From Luzula sylvatica (lineage: Eukaryota > Streptophyta > Magnoliopsida > Poales > Juncaceae), in assembly GCA_946800325.1 (NCBI GenBank), contig OX326956.1, positions 42,157,052 to 42,221,051 on the forward strand: 64,000 bases of DNA, read 5' to 3'. Of this stretch, positions 13,441 to 24,560 are shown one piece after another (the first letter of the stretch is position 1; each line of letters starts with the position of its first letter). The translations under genes were made by a program, and so were the position numbers. The notes beneath the pieces were generated by a model. It saw only the letters and a list, made by a program, of their open reading frames with translations, did no database searches and was not told where the DNA came from.

Positions 13441-13764
13441 TAAGATGTTACTTAAGTTTATCGTTTTTGTATCAAACTACCTTCTTCTATTAGGCTATGG
13501 TGTATCAAAGCTTGTCCACATTCTATTGGTAGACTGCATACTTAAGTTTTTCAAATCTCTGTCATATTTATTTTCTTTTCATTTTCTATTGGTACCAAGC
13601 TTGTCCACATTCTTTGTATTGATGTTCAGCATTCTTGTAATTTTCTTTGACAAAGATTGCTAGACTGCAGATAATTGAGCTGGCAATCTTGACCCAATAA
13701 TATACTCCATACAAATTCAAATTTACATATTAAAACATTTAAAAGAAAAATGAAAGAAAATTGC
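13441..13764 (+). promoter_or_regulatory. Upstream block of copy B, distal part
   Basis: Repeats the cluster landmarks AGCTTGTCCACATTCT, TTGATGTTCAGCATTCTT and AATTGAGCTGGCAATC. It is interrupted by the hAT MITE at 13773 and resumes after it with CATATATCATTGGAAATTGC (14289). Confidence 0.55.
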
Positions 13765-13772
13765 ATTATTTC

Positions 13773-14263
13773 CTCTGTTGCGCGGATACTTCAAAAATCA
13801 AACCGTATCGTATTGGATGTCGTATCGGATACCGATACTCGTCGGATATGTATCGAATACTCCATGGGGCGCATCCGAATATTTTATTTCAAAATAATAA
13901 CGAATACTTCTCGGATATTTCAGGATAATTGTCGGATATTTCTAACATATACATGAATGTACTTGAAAAATAAAAATAAAAATTTGAAATCGAAATAAAT
14001 AAGTAATACATATAAATAAATAACTAAATTAAATTAACATTTACTTAATAAAAAGTTATTTCTGTAAAAACAAACTTTTAGAATATTATATGTCAAATAT
14101 ATACTATATAAAAATTTTAAATATATAAATTATAATTAATAAAATAATAAAATATTATATATGTAATGACCGTATTGTATCTTATGTATTTTTAAAAATT
14201 GTCATATTGCCGTATTCGTATCGTGTCGGATACGATACCCATATCCGTATCCGTGCAACATAG
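13773..14263. mobile_element. Complete hAT MITE with 8-bp target duplication
   Basis: The 491-bp element has terminal inverted repeats: left CTCTGTTGCGCGGATACT, right (reverse complement) CTATGTTGCACGGATACG. It is flanked on both sides by ATTATTTC (13765-13772 and 14264-14271). An 8-bp duplication is the signature of hAT elements. The paralogous block before copy C (20650-20690) lacks the element, giving an independent empty site. No transposase is encoded, so it would have needed one in trans. Confidence 0.88.
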
Positions 14264-14457
14264 ATTATTTCTAAATTGAAAAATAAAGGCATATATCATT
14301 GGAAATTGCAAAAAATAGTATTTCCCATTCTTAAGAAATTAGATAAAAGAAACCACCAAATGTTAAAGGGAACATGTTATTCATAAAATATTTTCTTTCC
14401 AATTTTGACATAATACATATTATTTTTTTATAATATTTTAATTTGTATACTTGTTAA

Positions 14458-14585
14458 TGTGATCATAATTTAGTTAGTTTAGTGTAAAACAAAAAACATC
14501 ATATATTATAATAGACTGTGAGTTAAAATTTCATTGACGACAATGGACGGAAGATCACCGAGCATTTTTTTATAATTTTTTTATA
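14458..14585 (+). mobile_element. tRNA-derived SINE-like repeat, copy 1
   Basis: Opens with ATCATAATTTAGTTAGTTTAGTG, resembling a tRNA D-arm/A-box, followed ~50 bp later by TGTGAGTTAAAATTT, a decayed B-box. It then carries GACAACAATGGA and ends T-rich. Related copies lie near 22303, 33440, 35197 and 35455. Assignment rests on the box spacing and copy number only. Confidence 0.45.
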
Positions 14586-14910
14586 ATTTTTTATACTTCG
14601 GACATCTTCATAATACAAATATTAATATTTTTAACTTCTGTTGATGTGAAATTACAAGTCGAACATTCAAATTCTAGAGACATTAAATTAAATAACCTAA
14701 ATATGATAAATAAGTTTTTTATGTTCAGTCAGAAGGAAGAAAAAAGGTATAATAGAATCCTAAAATTAATTCCAAGTTTAACAACCACCATATATAATAC
14801 AAACTAATTGACCATAAAAACTCCTCGTGGAGATCAAGGCTATATATATATGGAGATGGACATATATATGGGTATGGATCACATTCATTTCTAATAAACA
14901 CAGAAGAAAA

Positions 14911-15447
14911 AGGAAAAATGTATACGTGCTATGTATGCTCGCTTTACTGTTGACTTTGAGTCACATTCCCTCCTCAACAGAGGCCCCTAGAATGTGAACT
15001 CTTGAGGTTACACCAGGTATAATTTCTATCTTCTCTTTTTCTCTCTCAAACGCACACATATGCAAATATCAAGAATGGTTTAAAATTCAATTGACATGTA
15101 AATGTTAATTAACATGTACTGATTCACGATTAATTATGCGATACATATTAATTATATGTTGATTGAGTTGTTAATCATTTCAGTTGGTCATTTTCACGAA
15201 TCAAGAATGCTGGGTGATTCACAAAGTGTAATTTTTATTTAAAAATCTTTCTTGAATGTTTATATTATATTTTAGTAATTGTTTCTTCTACTTGAATACA
15301 GCAAAAGAAAAAAGCAAAGATGCTACTACTGGTTATAACCCTCTTGACCCGTCTCGTTCAGCCTCGGGAGGCACACCGGGTCAACTTTACACTCGACCAT
15401 GCATACATAATAAATGCCCACCGGAGGCTTCTAAATCGAAACCATGA
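14911..15447 (+). pseudogene. Secreted-peptide gene copy B, broken exon 1, intact exon 2
   Basis: Exon 1 is 14911-15016, the intron 15017-15301 (285 bp, GT..AG, phase 1) and exon 2 15302-15447. The start codon is AGG where copy C has ATG, and an in-frame TGA lies at 14995-14997 just after the signal peptide (S-T-E-A-P-R-M-stop). Exon 2 is open and the same length as in C (146 nt): it starts AKEKSKDATTGYNP, has both cysteines (P-C-I-H-N-K-C-P-P) and ends in KSKP. The gene was therefore inactivated at its 5' end, apparently recently enough to leave exon 2 undamaged. A later in-frame ATG inside exon 1 does not rescue it because of the TGA. Confidence 0.85.
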
Positions 15448-16038
15448 TGGAAGAAATCATATGCGAGGATATTCGCAAATATTATATGCACTAGCTATTT
15501 AAATAAAAGAAGATGTATGTCTTATGACTTGGATGATATGATATTATAAATTTTGCCTTAATAAAAATTCCTTATATAACTCGGTAAATCAAATTGAACA
15601 CAAATACATGATAGAAATTTTTAATTTATGGTTAATTTATGATTCAACATCTAATTAAGATGTCAAATAATGAATTAAGCTGTTAATTTTTAAGATGTTA
15701 AATCATATTCAGTTCATCAAAAATTTAGGAAAGAAACGGAGTATGTCCAACATTTTCTTTTTTCAAATAAGCAAATACCTGTCCATTTTTTTTAGTTCCC
15801 TTTCACAAAGTAATAACATAACGCTAAATATTTTGTGCACTCCATGAGATAATTAACTGAATTGCAACCACTGATGAATTAGCTACTTGCAATATTTTCA
15901 ATTCCAATATTTTTGGTTGATAATTATGTTATGTTAAATAATTTAAAAGTATTTCTAAGATAGAAATATATAATTACTTCATTAATCATATTTTCTATGT
16001 TGATAATGAACAGCGAATATAAGTGAACACAAAAATCA
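15448..16038. other. 3' flank of copy B
   Basis: Begins with the cluster 3' UTR (GAGGATATTCGCAAATATTA, AATAAA near 15502), then AT-rich sequence also found after copies C and D (CAACATTTTCTTTTTTCAAAT and ACTCCATGAGATAATTAACTG). No gene seen. Confidence 0.6.
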
Positions 16039-16262
16039 ATGATGTCATCAATATTTGTTAACACTAAAATAAATAATATAAGTGAACACAAAAATCTTGT
16101 CCATTCTTTTTCTGTATTGATGCTAATACTGTGTTCAACATTCTTCTATTTTTCTTTCGTAAAGATAGCAACGTTTTTAAAATTTTGTGCAAAACTGAAG
16201 ATTACTAAATTGAGCTGCCAATCTTGACTCTATAATATCTTTCAATCAATAAAAGCTAATTA
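16039..16262 (+). promoter_or_regulatory. Upstream block of copy C, distal half
   Basis: Carries the cluster landmarks CTTGTCCATTC, TTGATGCTAATACTG, TTCAACATTCTT and TTGAGCTGCCAATCTTGAC. Its continuation toward copy C does not appear until about 20640; about 4.4 kb of transposon-derived sequence lies between. Confidence 0.55.
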
Positions 16263-16354
16263 ATGAAATTATCGTTCAAAATTAATTTCAAAAAGGGTCA
16301 TTATGAACCCATTACATAAAAAATATTTATGGTATTGAGAGATCCCAGTATCTA

Positions 16355-18309
16355 AGTGCGGTGTCACCAATGTTTAAATATTTATATCACTGATATGGAC
16401 CGGTATGTCGGTTTCATATTTTTTATCGGTGTCTCATCGTTACGATATGCTCCGTATCGGTTGAGTAAATCGGTCCACCGATATATGAACCGATATGGAT
16501 CAATATGAGCCGATTTAGACCGGTTTGTGAACCGTTTTGGATTTAAATCATAATTTATTTTGAATATTTATTTTTGGACCGCACAATATTTACATTTTCA
16601 TATTTTAGAGTTAAATCCATGACCACTACTTCTTCCATGACTTAATATGATTGGAGATAATATGGGGATTTTATATTGGGGGATCAATATCAAAACCAAT
16701 GGAACCTTTAATTAAATAGAACACAGAGAGGAAAGCCCCTTTTAATTTCTTTATATTAATTTTTTCCTCTCTATCAAAAATCGCTACACTATACATTGTT
16801 TTATATAGAAACCTTATTCATCCCCCTTACACACACCCTTTCAACCATACATCTTATCTATCTATATTCTAGACATTTCTATTCGAATAGACATCTATTT
16901 ATTACAAGATACACCCCCCTTAATTAATCTAGACACTTCTAATAATTATCCTAATTATCCTGCCCATTATTATTTAAAATATTAAAGCATTAATTTTAAT
17001 ACACCGCATTGTCGGAGCTCTCTACAAGGGTTTTCTTTGTCCTGGCATCTCGATCCGTACAGTTTTTGGGGTTTTAGGTGATGGTTTTTGTGATTAATTG
17101 GTTTGCTTTTGGGAGCCTTTGATTATTAGGCGTCATAGATCTGCGGATTAAGGTTTTTAGCATTTTAGTTATTGTTTTTTGGATTTTTTTTGTTGCATTA
17201 ATTGCTGGTTTGAATTAAGGTTTGAAATGACAGCTCAATTTTAGTAAGTAAAATGTGATCATGAGCAATGTTGAGGGATTAATTGTTTAGTTCACATCGA
17301 TTTTAACAATAGCTGTTAACTATGTCGTTTCCATCTAATTTCAGTAGTTTAAAGAATCCTTCTTGTAATTATACCTCGTGAATCACTCAATTTTGTTCAG
17401 CTTTTCCAAAAGTTTACTGTCTGTAATTATACCTCGGCGACCTCTTCAGCTGCCGGAGGCGTAGCTGAAGAGGTCGCCGAGTGAGCCGCGGTTTGGATGA
17501 GGGTAAAAAATCGCTTTCCAGTGAGCCTTATCATCGTAGCTTTTGAGTTTACGAGGGGGACGAGATTGGCGAGAGCCTTATAATCGTAGGTTTGGAGAGG
17601 TTTTGGGCGAGATAAGCCTCCGGCCAGAGAAGGATTGAAATTATTTCCTCTTTAGTGGATCGGGTTGAAATGTGGTGTGGGTCGGGTTAGAATTAGCGGG
17701 CCGGGTTTAAAAATATTAATAAAATAACATCACTTGACACTCATTTAACTGTAATATTGAACGGAGGGGGCACATTGAACAAAATTAAAAAGGTTGGGGG
17801 CACATTGAACAAAATTGAAAGGTTGCGGGGCAAAATAACCAAAAAATCAGTCAGGGGCAAATTGAAAATTTCGGTATTTGTTAGGGACCAAAAACAAACT
17901 TTTCTCTTAAATGTATGATTGACAATGTAATCGATTTTGATCCGGACGAAGTTAGGCTTTCACTGGAGGCATCCGCATCTACATCGGTGGTTACCAACAT
18001 AATTTGTTGTATAATTTATTGTATTATTTTATGAATTTTATGTTATAATTTTTAATGTATTTTTAATTTAACTCGAAATTTATTTTGTATTGTCAAATTT
18101 TGAATATTAATAATGTGGAATTTGAATTAATTTAAGAAATTTATAACGAATAAATGTTATAAAAATGTATTTAATAGAATATATATATTTAATATTAAAA
18201 GGTACAGGGACGCTATACCACTAATATTTTCCGCTATGAATTCGCTATGTCATTCATATCGCTTATCAATAATCGACCGATATGTAAGTGATATGCGATA
18301 TTTATAATA
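16355..18309. mobile_element. Candidate non-autonomous DNA transposon with gene-like cargo
   Basis: The ends are imperfect inverted repeats: left AAATATTTATATCACTGATA, right (reverse complement) AAATATCGCATATCACTTAC, each followed by ATATCGGT/GATATGGACCGG motifs. The interior (about 16990-17700) is less AT-rich than its surroundings and resembles plant 5'-leader and intron sequence, suggesting captured host DNA, but I find no coding frame. A ~31-bp motif (GGGGGCACATTGAACAAAAT) is repeated in tandem near 17767-17820. No target duplication was identified, so the class is uncertain. Confidence 0.4.
17433..17481. repeat. Perfect 19-bp inverted repeat (hairpin)
   Basis: Left arm 17433-17451 (CTCGGCGACCTCTTCAGCT) and right arm 17463-17481 are exact reverse complements around an 11-nt GC-rich loop. 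It is far more GC-rich than its surroundings. It may be a fold-back copy of part of the captured segment. Confidence 0.85.
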
Positions 18310-18345
18310 CTAGAAGAATTGTCCGCGCTCCGCGACGGGTTTAAA
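18310..18345 (-). mobile_element. Helitron 3' terminus (minus strand)
   Basis: Read on the minus strand, this ends in a GC-rich hairpin (CGCG-GAG-CGCG) followed by ACAATTCTTCTAG and then T, matching the Helitron 3' rule of a hairpin ~10 nt before CTAG with insertion between A and T. Similar termini occur at 34631 and 41193. The 5' end, to the right, was not located. Confidence 0.6.
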
Positions 18346-20640
18346 CAAATTAATGAACATCAGATACAATATAATTATTACATCAAGAATGGTATTATTT
18401 TTTTTTCAAATAGATAAATAAATTATTGTGCATTAAATACACATACTCAGATAAGTGGTTGAGACACATACTTGAAAAATAAATAACAAACACAAAAACA
18501 TACACATACTTAAAAAATAAATAATAAATATAATTATAATCATTTTTTTGTGTAATATAATATCTTTAAAATAGTAACACAAACATATTATATTGAAAAT
18601 TATTTTAAAATAAATTAGTAATATTATAAAATAAATTAATGCGATGCGAAATATATTATCAAACAAATATGAAAATAATAAATCATATTTTTTATTGAAT
18701 AAAACAAATATAATTATAAAAAGAAAAAGAAAAGGAAGAGAACCATTTGGTATCTAAAATAATCATATTTTAAAATAAATTAATCATTGTTTTGTGTAAT
18801 ATAATATCATAAAATAAATTAATGCAATACGAAATATATTATCAAACAAATATGAAAATAATGTGTTGAAAATTATTTTAATTGTAATTAACAGTAATTT
18901 TAGTAATTCATGAACAGTAATTCAACAATTCATGAACAGTCCCCCGATAGGGCATGAATAGTAATACATGAATGCATGAACAGTAATTGATGAACAGTAC
19001 TGATGACGTGGCCAATTAGGATTGAGCAAAATTGTTGTAAAATTAATGAGAGGAGTCAATTGAATGTCACAAACAATTACCTCACATTTCGTCGGGACAT
19101 TACCTCCCCCTCACACATGATTTGTCAAAGAAGTATACAATACATGATTTGTTGCATCAAAAATATTTTTGGTTGATTTGATTATATTCCTAGTTTTCGA
19201 AAATAGAATATTAAAAAGAAAATTTGGCATGTACTTTGTGCTCACAAACCATCAAAACAAATAGACACCTGGTGACGCAATGCAACTTTACTTTAGACTA
19301 CCATAAATGAATGTGCCTACGTCATGAACTGGAAAAAAAATGTCAAATTCAACCGTGACGATTCACGTTTCAAGAAAAGAAAAAGAATATGTGCACATCA
19401 TCAGCATGGACGACTCAGAGAGAAAGTAATAAATGAATACTTCAGAAGAAAAAAGAAAAAAAAGTGCTGCCAGAGTTGTGTTATTTTAGTTAACTCGTGA
19501 ATCGTGACGTATTTTTGTAGGAGTGTCAATGATGTGAACATTGTCCGAACCGATCAAAACCACATCCGAAAAAATATTCGGATTCGAAAAAAATATTTCC
19601 AACCATTTAATAAAATTCAAGCCTGCATCCTATATCCAACTAACTAAAATCAATTTATTGAACCCTATATCTATACTTTGAATCCTACTATCCTACTACT
19701 TTAATTACTGAACCCTACTACTCTATATAATGAACTCTATTTATTTTTACTGATATGAATCAATTAATTTTGATTTTTTGTGATAGTGAAATATTTTGTT
19801 GTTGTCTTTTTTTTTCTCATAAAATAATTGATTCCTTTGTATTTTTTACAGTGTCGCGTCTTATCACTCACTTATCAATTGATTAAAGAATTAATATTCA
19901 AAAAAATCCAAATTATATTACATAAAATCATCAAAAACATTTTAATTTATGTTATTCTTAATTCAATTTTGTCTTACAATGTTGTGTAAATTGTAATGCC
20001 AGTTTTATCTCAAAATATTTTTCCAATTTACATTACAACAAACATACAAACATTTTTGAATCCTAATTCTTTAATCAATTGAAATCTGAAAATATATGCA
20101 AATTAACCCTAATTCTTTAAACAATTGAGATTATGATTCATTAATATTTTTTAGACCTAATTCATTACACAATTCAGATTATGATTGATTGATAATGATT
20201 ATGCAATATGAAGCAATAATTGGTGAAATGACGGGATTCAAAAGTCTGCCAACTATTTGGCGAAATATGTAAAGTCCGCCAAATAATTTATGTTAAAATT
20301 GGTTAGATCATCTAAACATCAGATTAAACTTAAAAACACTAAGCTCATGACGGCATTGGAGACTCCGCCAAAAATGATTATGGCGGAGTTGGCAACTCCG
20401 TTTTTGGTTATTTTTTAAATTACGTCTTCGACGTGGTTATTTCTTGAATTACTTTGTGAAACTTGGTTACTTCAAAAAATGCTCCTTAAATTTACATTTT
20501 TTTTATAATAAACGGAGAATTTTCGTATGTTCTCCATCCATTGATTTTAATGATTTCACAATCCCTCACATCTTATGATATTTTGTGTTTTACACTCAAT
20601 TAACTGGATTACATGCATGCTCATTAGGCAAATACACATA
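18346..20640. other. Transposon-derived AT-rich spacer
   Basis: Probably the Helitron body and other decayed elements. Near 18890-19005 a short motif (CATGAACAGTAAT) is repeated several times. At 19517-19600 a truncated copy of the hAT-like family begins (GTAGGAGTGTCAATG, then ATTCGGATTCGAAAA). A small hairpin, ACTCCGCCA / TGGCGGAGT, lies at 20362-20389. No gene seen. Confidence 0.5.
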
Positions 20641-21110
20641 TTAAAAAAAATGAAATAAAATTGCAATATTCATAAATTGGAAAATAAAGACATATATCAT
20701 TGGAAATTGCAAAAAATAATTCTTTCCATTCTCAAGAAAATTGGACAAAAGAAACGGCCATGTCAAAAACCATAGATTTTGTTGCAATTTTTTAAGAACG
20801 AAGATGTTATTTATAAGATATTTCTTTTCAAATTTAGACATAATACATACTATTATTAATATTTTAAACTTCTGTTGATGTGAAATCACAAGTCAACATT
20901 CAAATGCTATAAACACTAAATAAATAAGTATTTTATATTCAGTCAGGAGAAAACAAAAAGGTATAATAGAATCCTAAAACTAGTTCCCAGTTTAAAAAGA
21001 ACCATATATAATGCGAACTAATTGACCACAGAAAATCCTCACTGAGATTAAGGTTATATATATGGGCAGGGATGAGGATCCCATTCATTTCTAATTAACA
21101 GAGAAGCAAG
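20641..21110 (+). promoter_or_regulatory. Promoter region of peptide gene C
   Basis: Proximal part of the conserved upstream block. It contains CATATATCATTGGAAATTGC, then CTCACTGAGATTAAGG directly before a TATA box (TTATATATATGG, about 21054-21065). The ATG is ~50 bp further on, leaving a short leader with the cluster-wide ATTCATTTCTAATTAACA. The TATA box and leader spacing are kept in copies A, B, E and F. Confidence 0.6.
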
Positions 21111-21637
21111 ATGAAAAATGTATACGTGCTATGCATGCTCGCTTTATTGTTGACTTTGAGTCACATTCCCTCCTCAACAGAGGCCACTCGATTGTTAACT
21201 GAGGTTACACCAGGTATATTTTCTATCTTCTCTTTTTCTCTCTCAACTCTCAAGCACACACATATGCATATTTCAAGAATGATTAACAATTCAATTGACA
21301 TGTAAAATGTTAATTAACATCTACTGATTCACAATTAATTACGTGATACATATTATTATATGTTGATTGGGTTGTTCATCATCTCAATTGGTCATTTTCG
21401 ATTTCAGAAAACAAAAGTGATATTCTTATTTGAAATCTTTCTTAATTTTTTAAATTTTATTTAAGTAATGATTTCTTCTACTTGAATACAGCAAAAGAAG
21501 AAAGCGAAGATGCTAATGCTATTGTCTATGACCCTCTTTACCCCGGGCCGCCTCGAGGTACGCAGCCTGGTCAACCTTACACTCGACCATGTGTATATAA
21601 AAGATGCCCACCGGAGGCATCTAAATCAAAACCCTGA
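21111..21637 (+). CDS. Small secreted two-cysteine peptide precursor (copy C, intact)
   Basis: Exon 1 is 21111-21213, the intron 21214-21491 (GT..AG, phase 1) and exon 2 21492-21637, giving 82 residues. Residues 1-25 form a clear signal peptide: Lys2, a hydrophobic core at 4-18, and a probable cut after S-T-E-A. The rest has an acidic stretch (KEESEDA), then Y-D-P-L-Y-P-G at 47-53, Q-P-Y-T-R-P-C with Cys68, Cys73 in K-R-C-P-P, and the terminal S-K-S-K-P. The start is the first ATG after the TATA box and is shared with copies A, D and E. AATAAA lies at 21704-21709, ~70 nt past the stop. This is the only copy with every element intact. I infer an extracellular peptide, perhaps a signal or defence peptide, possibly with one disulfide. 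The P-Y-T-R-x-C-x4-C motif faintly resembles the C-terminus of RALF peptides, but the first cysteine pair of RALFs is absent and RALF genes usually lack introns, so I leave the family unnamed. Confidence 0.75.
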
Positions 21638-22140
21638 TAAACTGTTCACGATAAGAAATCATTTATGAGGATATTCGCAAATATTATATGCACTAGCTAT
21701 TTAAATAAAAGAAGATGTATGTCTTATGACTTGGATGATATGATATATACGAAGTTTGCCTTAATGAAACCTCCTTATATAACTCGGAAAATCGAATTGA
21801 ACATATTCAAATTTCAATCTGGGAAGAATTCTTTTTTGCTGGCTATAATCCTTTAAAAAAATATTGGGTTTGGATGATCAATACATACGTAAATAAATGT
21901 TGTTTAAATCTGATTTGAATATTCACGATATTGTTATGGTAAAAATCTAAAACCTGATTTCAACTAATTAAACGAAACTCCATTGAATCTGACAAAAAAA
22001 AATTGCGATTCTAAATTATGTGTATTTTGTGGAAAATTAGTGTTCCACAAAATAAACTTCCAAGCTATAATGGCGACACAGTCATTTTCTAGTTTTCTAC
22101 TAGTGAAGTTCTTTTAATCTAGAAAATATAATATTAGTCT

Positions 22141-22142
<2 letters not shown>

Positions 22143-22181
<39 letters not shown>
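22143..22181. repeat. (TA)n microsatellite
   Basis: About 19 uninterrupted TA dinucleotides in the 3' flank of copy C. Confidence 0.95.
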
Positions 22182-22186
<5 letters not shown>

Positions 22187-22302
22187 TTAATTAATTTTTC
22201 AAATCTCTCTCAAGTCAGCCTGTTACTCAAGTATCATTGTTGGATCACACTATCAATAGACATATTCAATTTTTAACATAATAATTTTTTTTTTTTGCTA
22301 AT

Positions 22303-22445
22303 GGACACATAATCCAGTTGGTTGGTTGAGTGTTTGACACAAAATATCATATGTTATGAGAGGGTTGTGAGTTCAAGTTTTATGGACAACAATGAATGGA
22401 AAAAAAAACGAGTTTTCATCCATTTATTCTAAAAAAATAGAATTA
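22303..22445 (+). mobile_element. tRNA-derived SINE-like repeat, copy 2
   Basis: ACATAATCCAGTTGGTTGG and GAGTG form an A-box-like region; GGGTTGTGAGTTCAAGTTTT ~50 bp later resembles a B-box. It continues with GACAACAATGAATGG and ends in an A-run (CTAAAAAAATAG). The A-rich end and box order fit a SINE on the + strand. Confidence 0.5.
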
Positions 22446-24189
22446 AAAGATACTTTTGTTATTCATTATATATTTCTTCTTCTTTTTCAGAGAAAAAATC
22501 TGGACCATAAATAATGTGGAACTTGTGCTCCTTGGTAATAATGTAATGTTAAATCATTTAACTAAAGCATTTACAAGATATTGTGACACACTGGATTTGC
22601 GGAAGAGTGAAATGACCATTTTCGCCACATTTCCATAAATTGTAAGATTAACACATTCAGATATTAACAACAGTATTAAATAAATTCAAAGTACCTCAAA
22701 TTTAAATAAAGATTATGACATAGATAAATGTAAATAAAAATTATGACCCGTATTATGAGTGCAAAAATATACTCAGAAGGTCTTTTTTTGTCACGAATAT
22801 AACAAGAAACACAAAGCGATATGAAGCTTGAACCTTTGTATCATGAATTTAATTGTTGAAACTAAACTGTGAAATTGGACAATTCTTGTATTCTCCTGAA
22901 ATTCTCCCCACCTTCCTCTATATCATAAATTAGTGGTTAATCATCATGGTAATTAGCAAAATGATACTTCATTAACAATTAATTAACATTAATTATTAAC
23001 TGTTAATACATACATACTTTAATTATATATTAATTAACTGTTAATAGAGTGTCTTTTGTTAATCACTCCGGTAATTAATCGCTAATTCATGATATAGATA
23101 TAAAGAATGTTGGGGAAAATTTGAGGGCGCAGTGGACTCATAAAAAAAATAGTTCCCATATCACTAATTTTTTTGACAAGTACTAAATCTAATCTAGTGT
23201 CCATTTTGAACAAGACTCTTCCTCGAGAGTCTTGATAACGTGAATATGATTTAACACCTTAAAAATTAACACATGAATACATGATTTAATATTTTTATTT
23301 ATGATTTGATTATTTTAATGATTGAACATTTAATTAAGATGTCAAACCATGAAGTACGATGTTAATTTTTAAAACGTTGAATCATATCCACGTCATAAAG
23401 ATTTATGGGAGAGAAATAGGGTATGTCCAACATTTTCTTTTTTCAAATATGCAAATACCTGTGTCCAATTTTTTTTGTAGTTCCCTTTCACAAAGTAATA
23501 ACATAGCGCTAAAGATATTGTGCACTCCATGAGATAATTAACTGAATTGCAACCATTGATGAATTATCTACCTACTATATTTTCAATTCCAGTATTTATG
23601 GCTGATAATTATGTTCCGTTAAATCATTTAAAAGTATTTATACGACAGAAATATATAACTTCATTTATCATATTGGATATTTTCTATATTGAAGTCATTA
23701 ATATTTGTACACACTCAAATTTGTAAAAATTAAACATATAATTTGTCAGAAATAAAATGTTACTAATAATGTTACTAATAATTTGTAAAAATTAAACATA
23801 TAATTTGTCAGAAAAATCACGGTACTAAAATTCCGTCGTCATCCCTTTCAAAAAAAATATTAATTTTCCTCACCAGTACGATAGTTTTGACATTTTGCAA
23901 GGTACCAGTGAAATTGAGTAACGAAACTATTTGTTGCGATTATTTTTCTCAATAAATTATCTGATGAAATTATGCAACTAATTAGAAATTTTGGTTTTAC
24001 TTGTTTATTTTCCTTTCATTTTCTGTTAGTAGTTTAATCTTGTCCATTCATTTTTTGTGTTGATGCCAATACTATATTCAGCATTCTTATATTATTCTTT
24101 CACAAATATCGCAATACTTTTAAAATTGTGTGCAAGACTGCAGATAACTAAATTGAGCTGCCAATCTTGACCCTATATTCCAATTCATA
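22446..24189. other. 3' flank of C and distal upstream block of D
   Basis: Mostly cluster-repeat DNA. About 22870-23690 is repeated nearly exactly at 24565-25400, a direct duplication spanning the 3' flank. From 23840 the upstream landmarks recur (GGTACCAGTGAAATTGAG, CTTGTCCATTCATTTTTTGTG, GACCCTATATTCC). The motif CCCTATATTCC at 24171-24181 is the empty site for the Helitron-like insertion at 34631. No independent gene. Confidence 0.6.
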
Positions 24190-24425
24190 CAAATTCAAAT
24201 TTAAATTCCATATACATTAAATAACGCAAGTATGATAAATAGTCTTTTTATGCTTCAGTAAGAACGAAAACCAAAATAAAATAGAATCTTAAAATTAATT
24301 CCAAGTTTAACAACTATATATAATACAAACTAGTTGACCCCAAAAAATCTTCACTGAGATCAAGGCTATATATATGGGCAAATTTGGCATGGATCACTTG
24401 CATTTCTAAATAACACAGAAGAAAG
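24190..24425 (+). promoter_or_regulatory. Proximal promoter block of copy D
   Basis: Includes TTCACTGAGATCAAGG, a TATA box (CTATATATATGGG, near 24366) and the leader CATTTCTAAATAACACAGAA just before the ATG. Confidence 0.55.
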
Positions 24426-24560
24426 ATGAAAAATTTACACATGCTATGCATCCTGGTTAACATCAGGTATACTTTTATTTTATTTTTTTTGAGAAAAATA
24501 ACTGATTTTCAAAAATAATTAATTGGAATCTAATTAACATAAAATTGACTTGGATGATAA
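24426..24560 (+). pseudogene. Secreted-peptide gene copy D, truncated
   Basis: The ATG starts MKNLHMLCIL, but an internal deletion removes most of the signal-peptide exon; only G-T-T-A-A-C-A-T-C-A-G remains before the donor GT at ~24467. The intron begins normally, then jumps at GAC to the 3' UTR (GACTTGGATGAT), so exon 2 is missing. The same exon-1 deletion is present in copy G, so D and G descend from one damaged ancestor. Confidence 0.75.

Noticed and set aside
21492..21637. Calling the peptide family RALF
   Set aside because: Only P-Y-T-R-x-C-x4-C is similar; the YI(S/G)Y-type motif and first cysteine pair are absent, and an intron is present.
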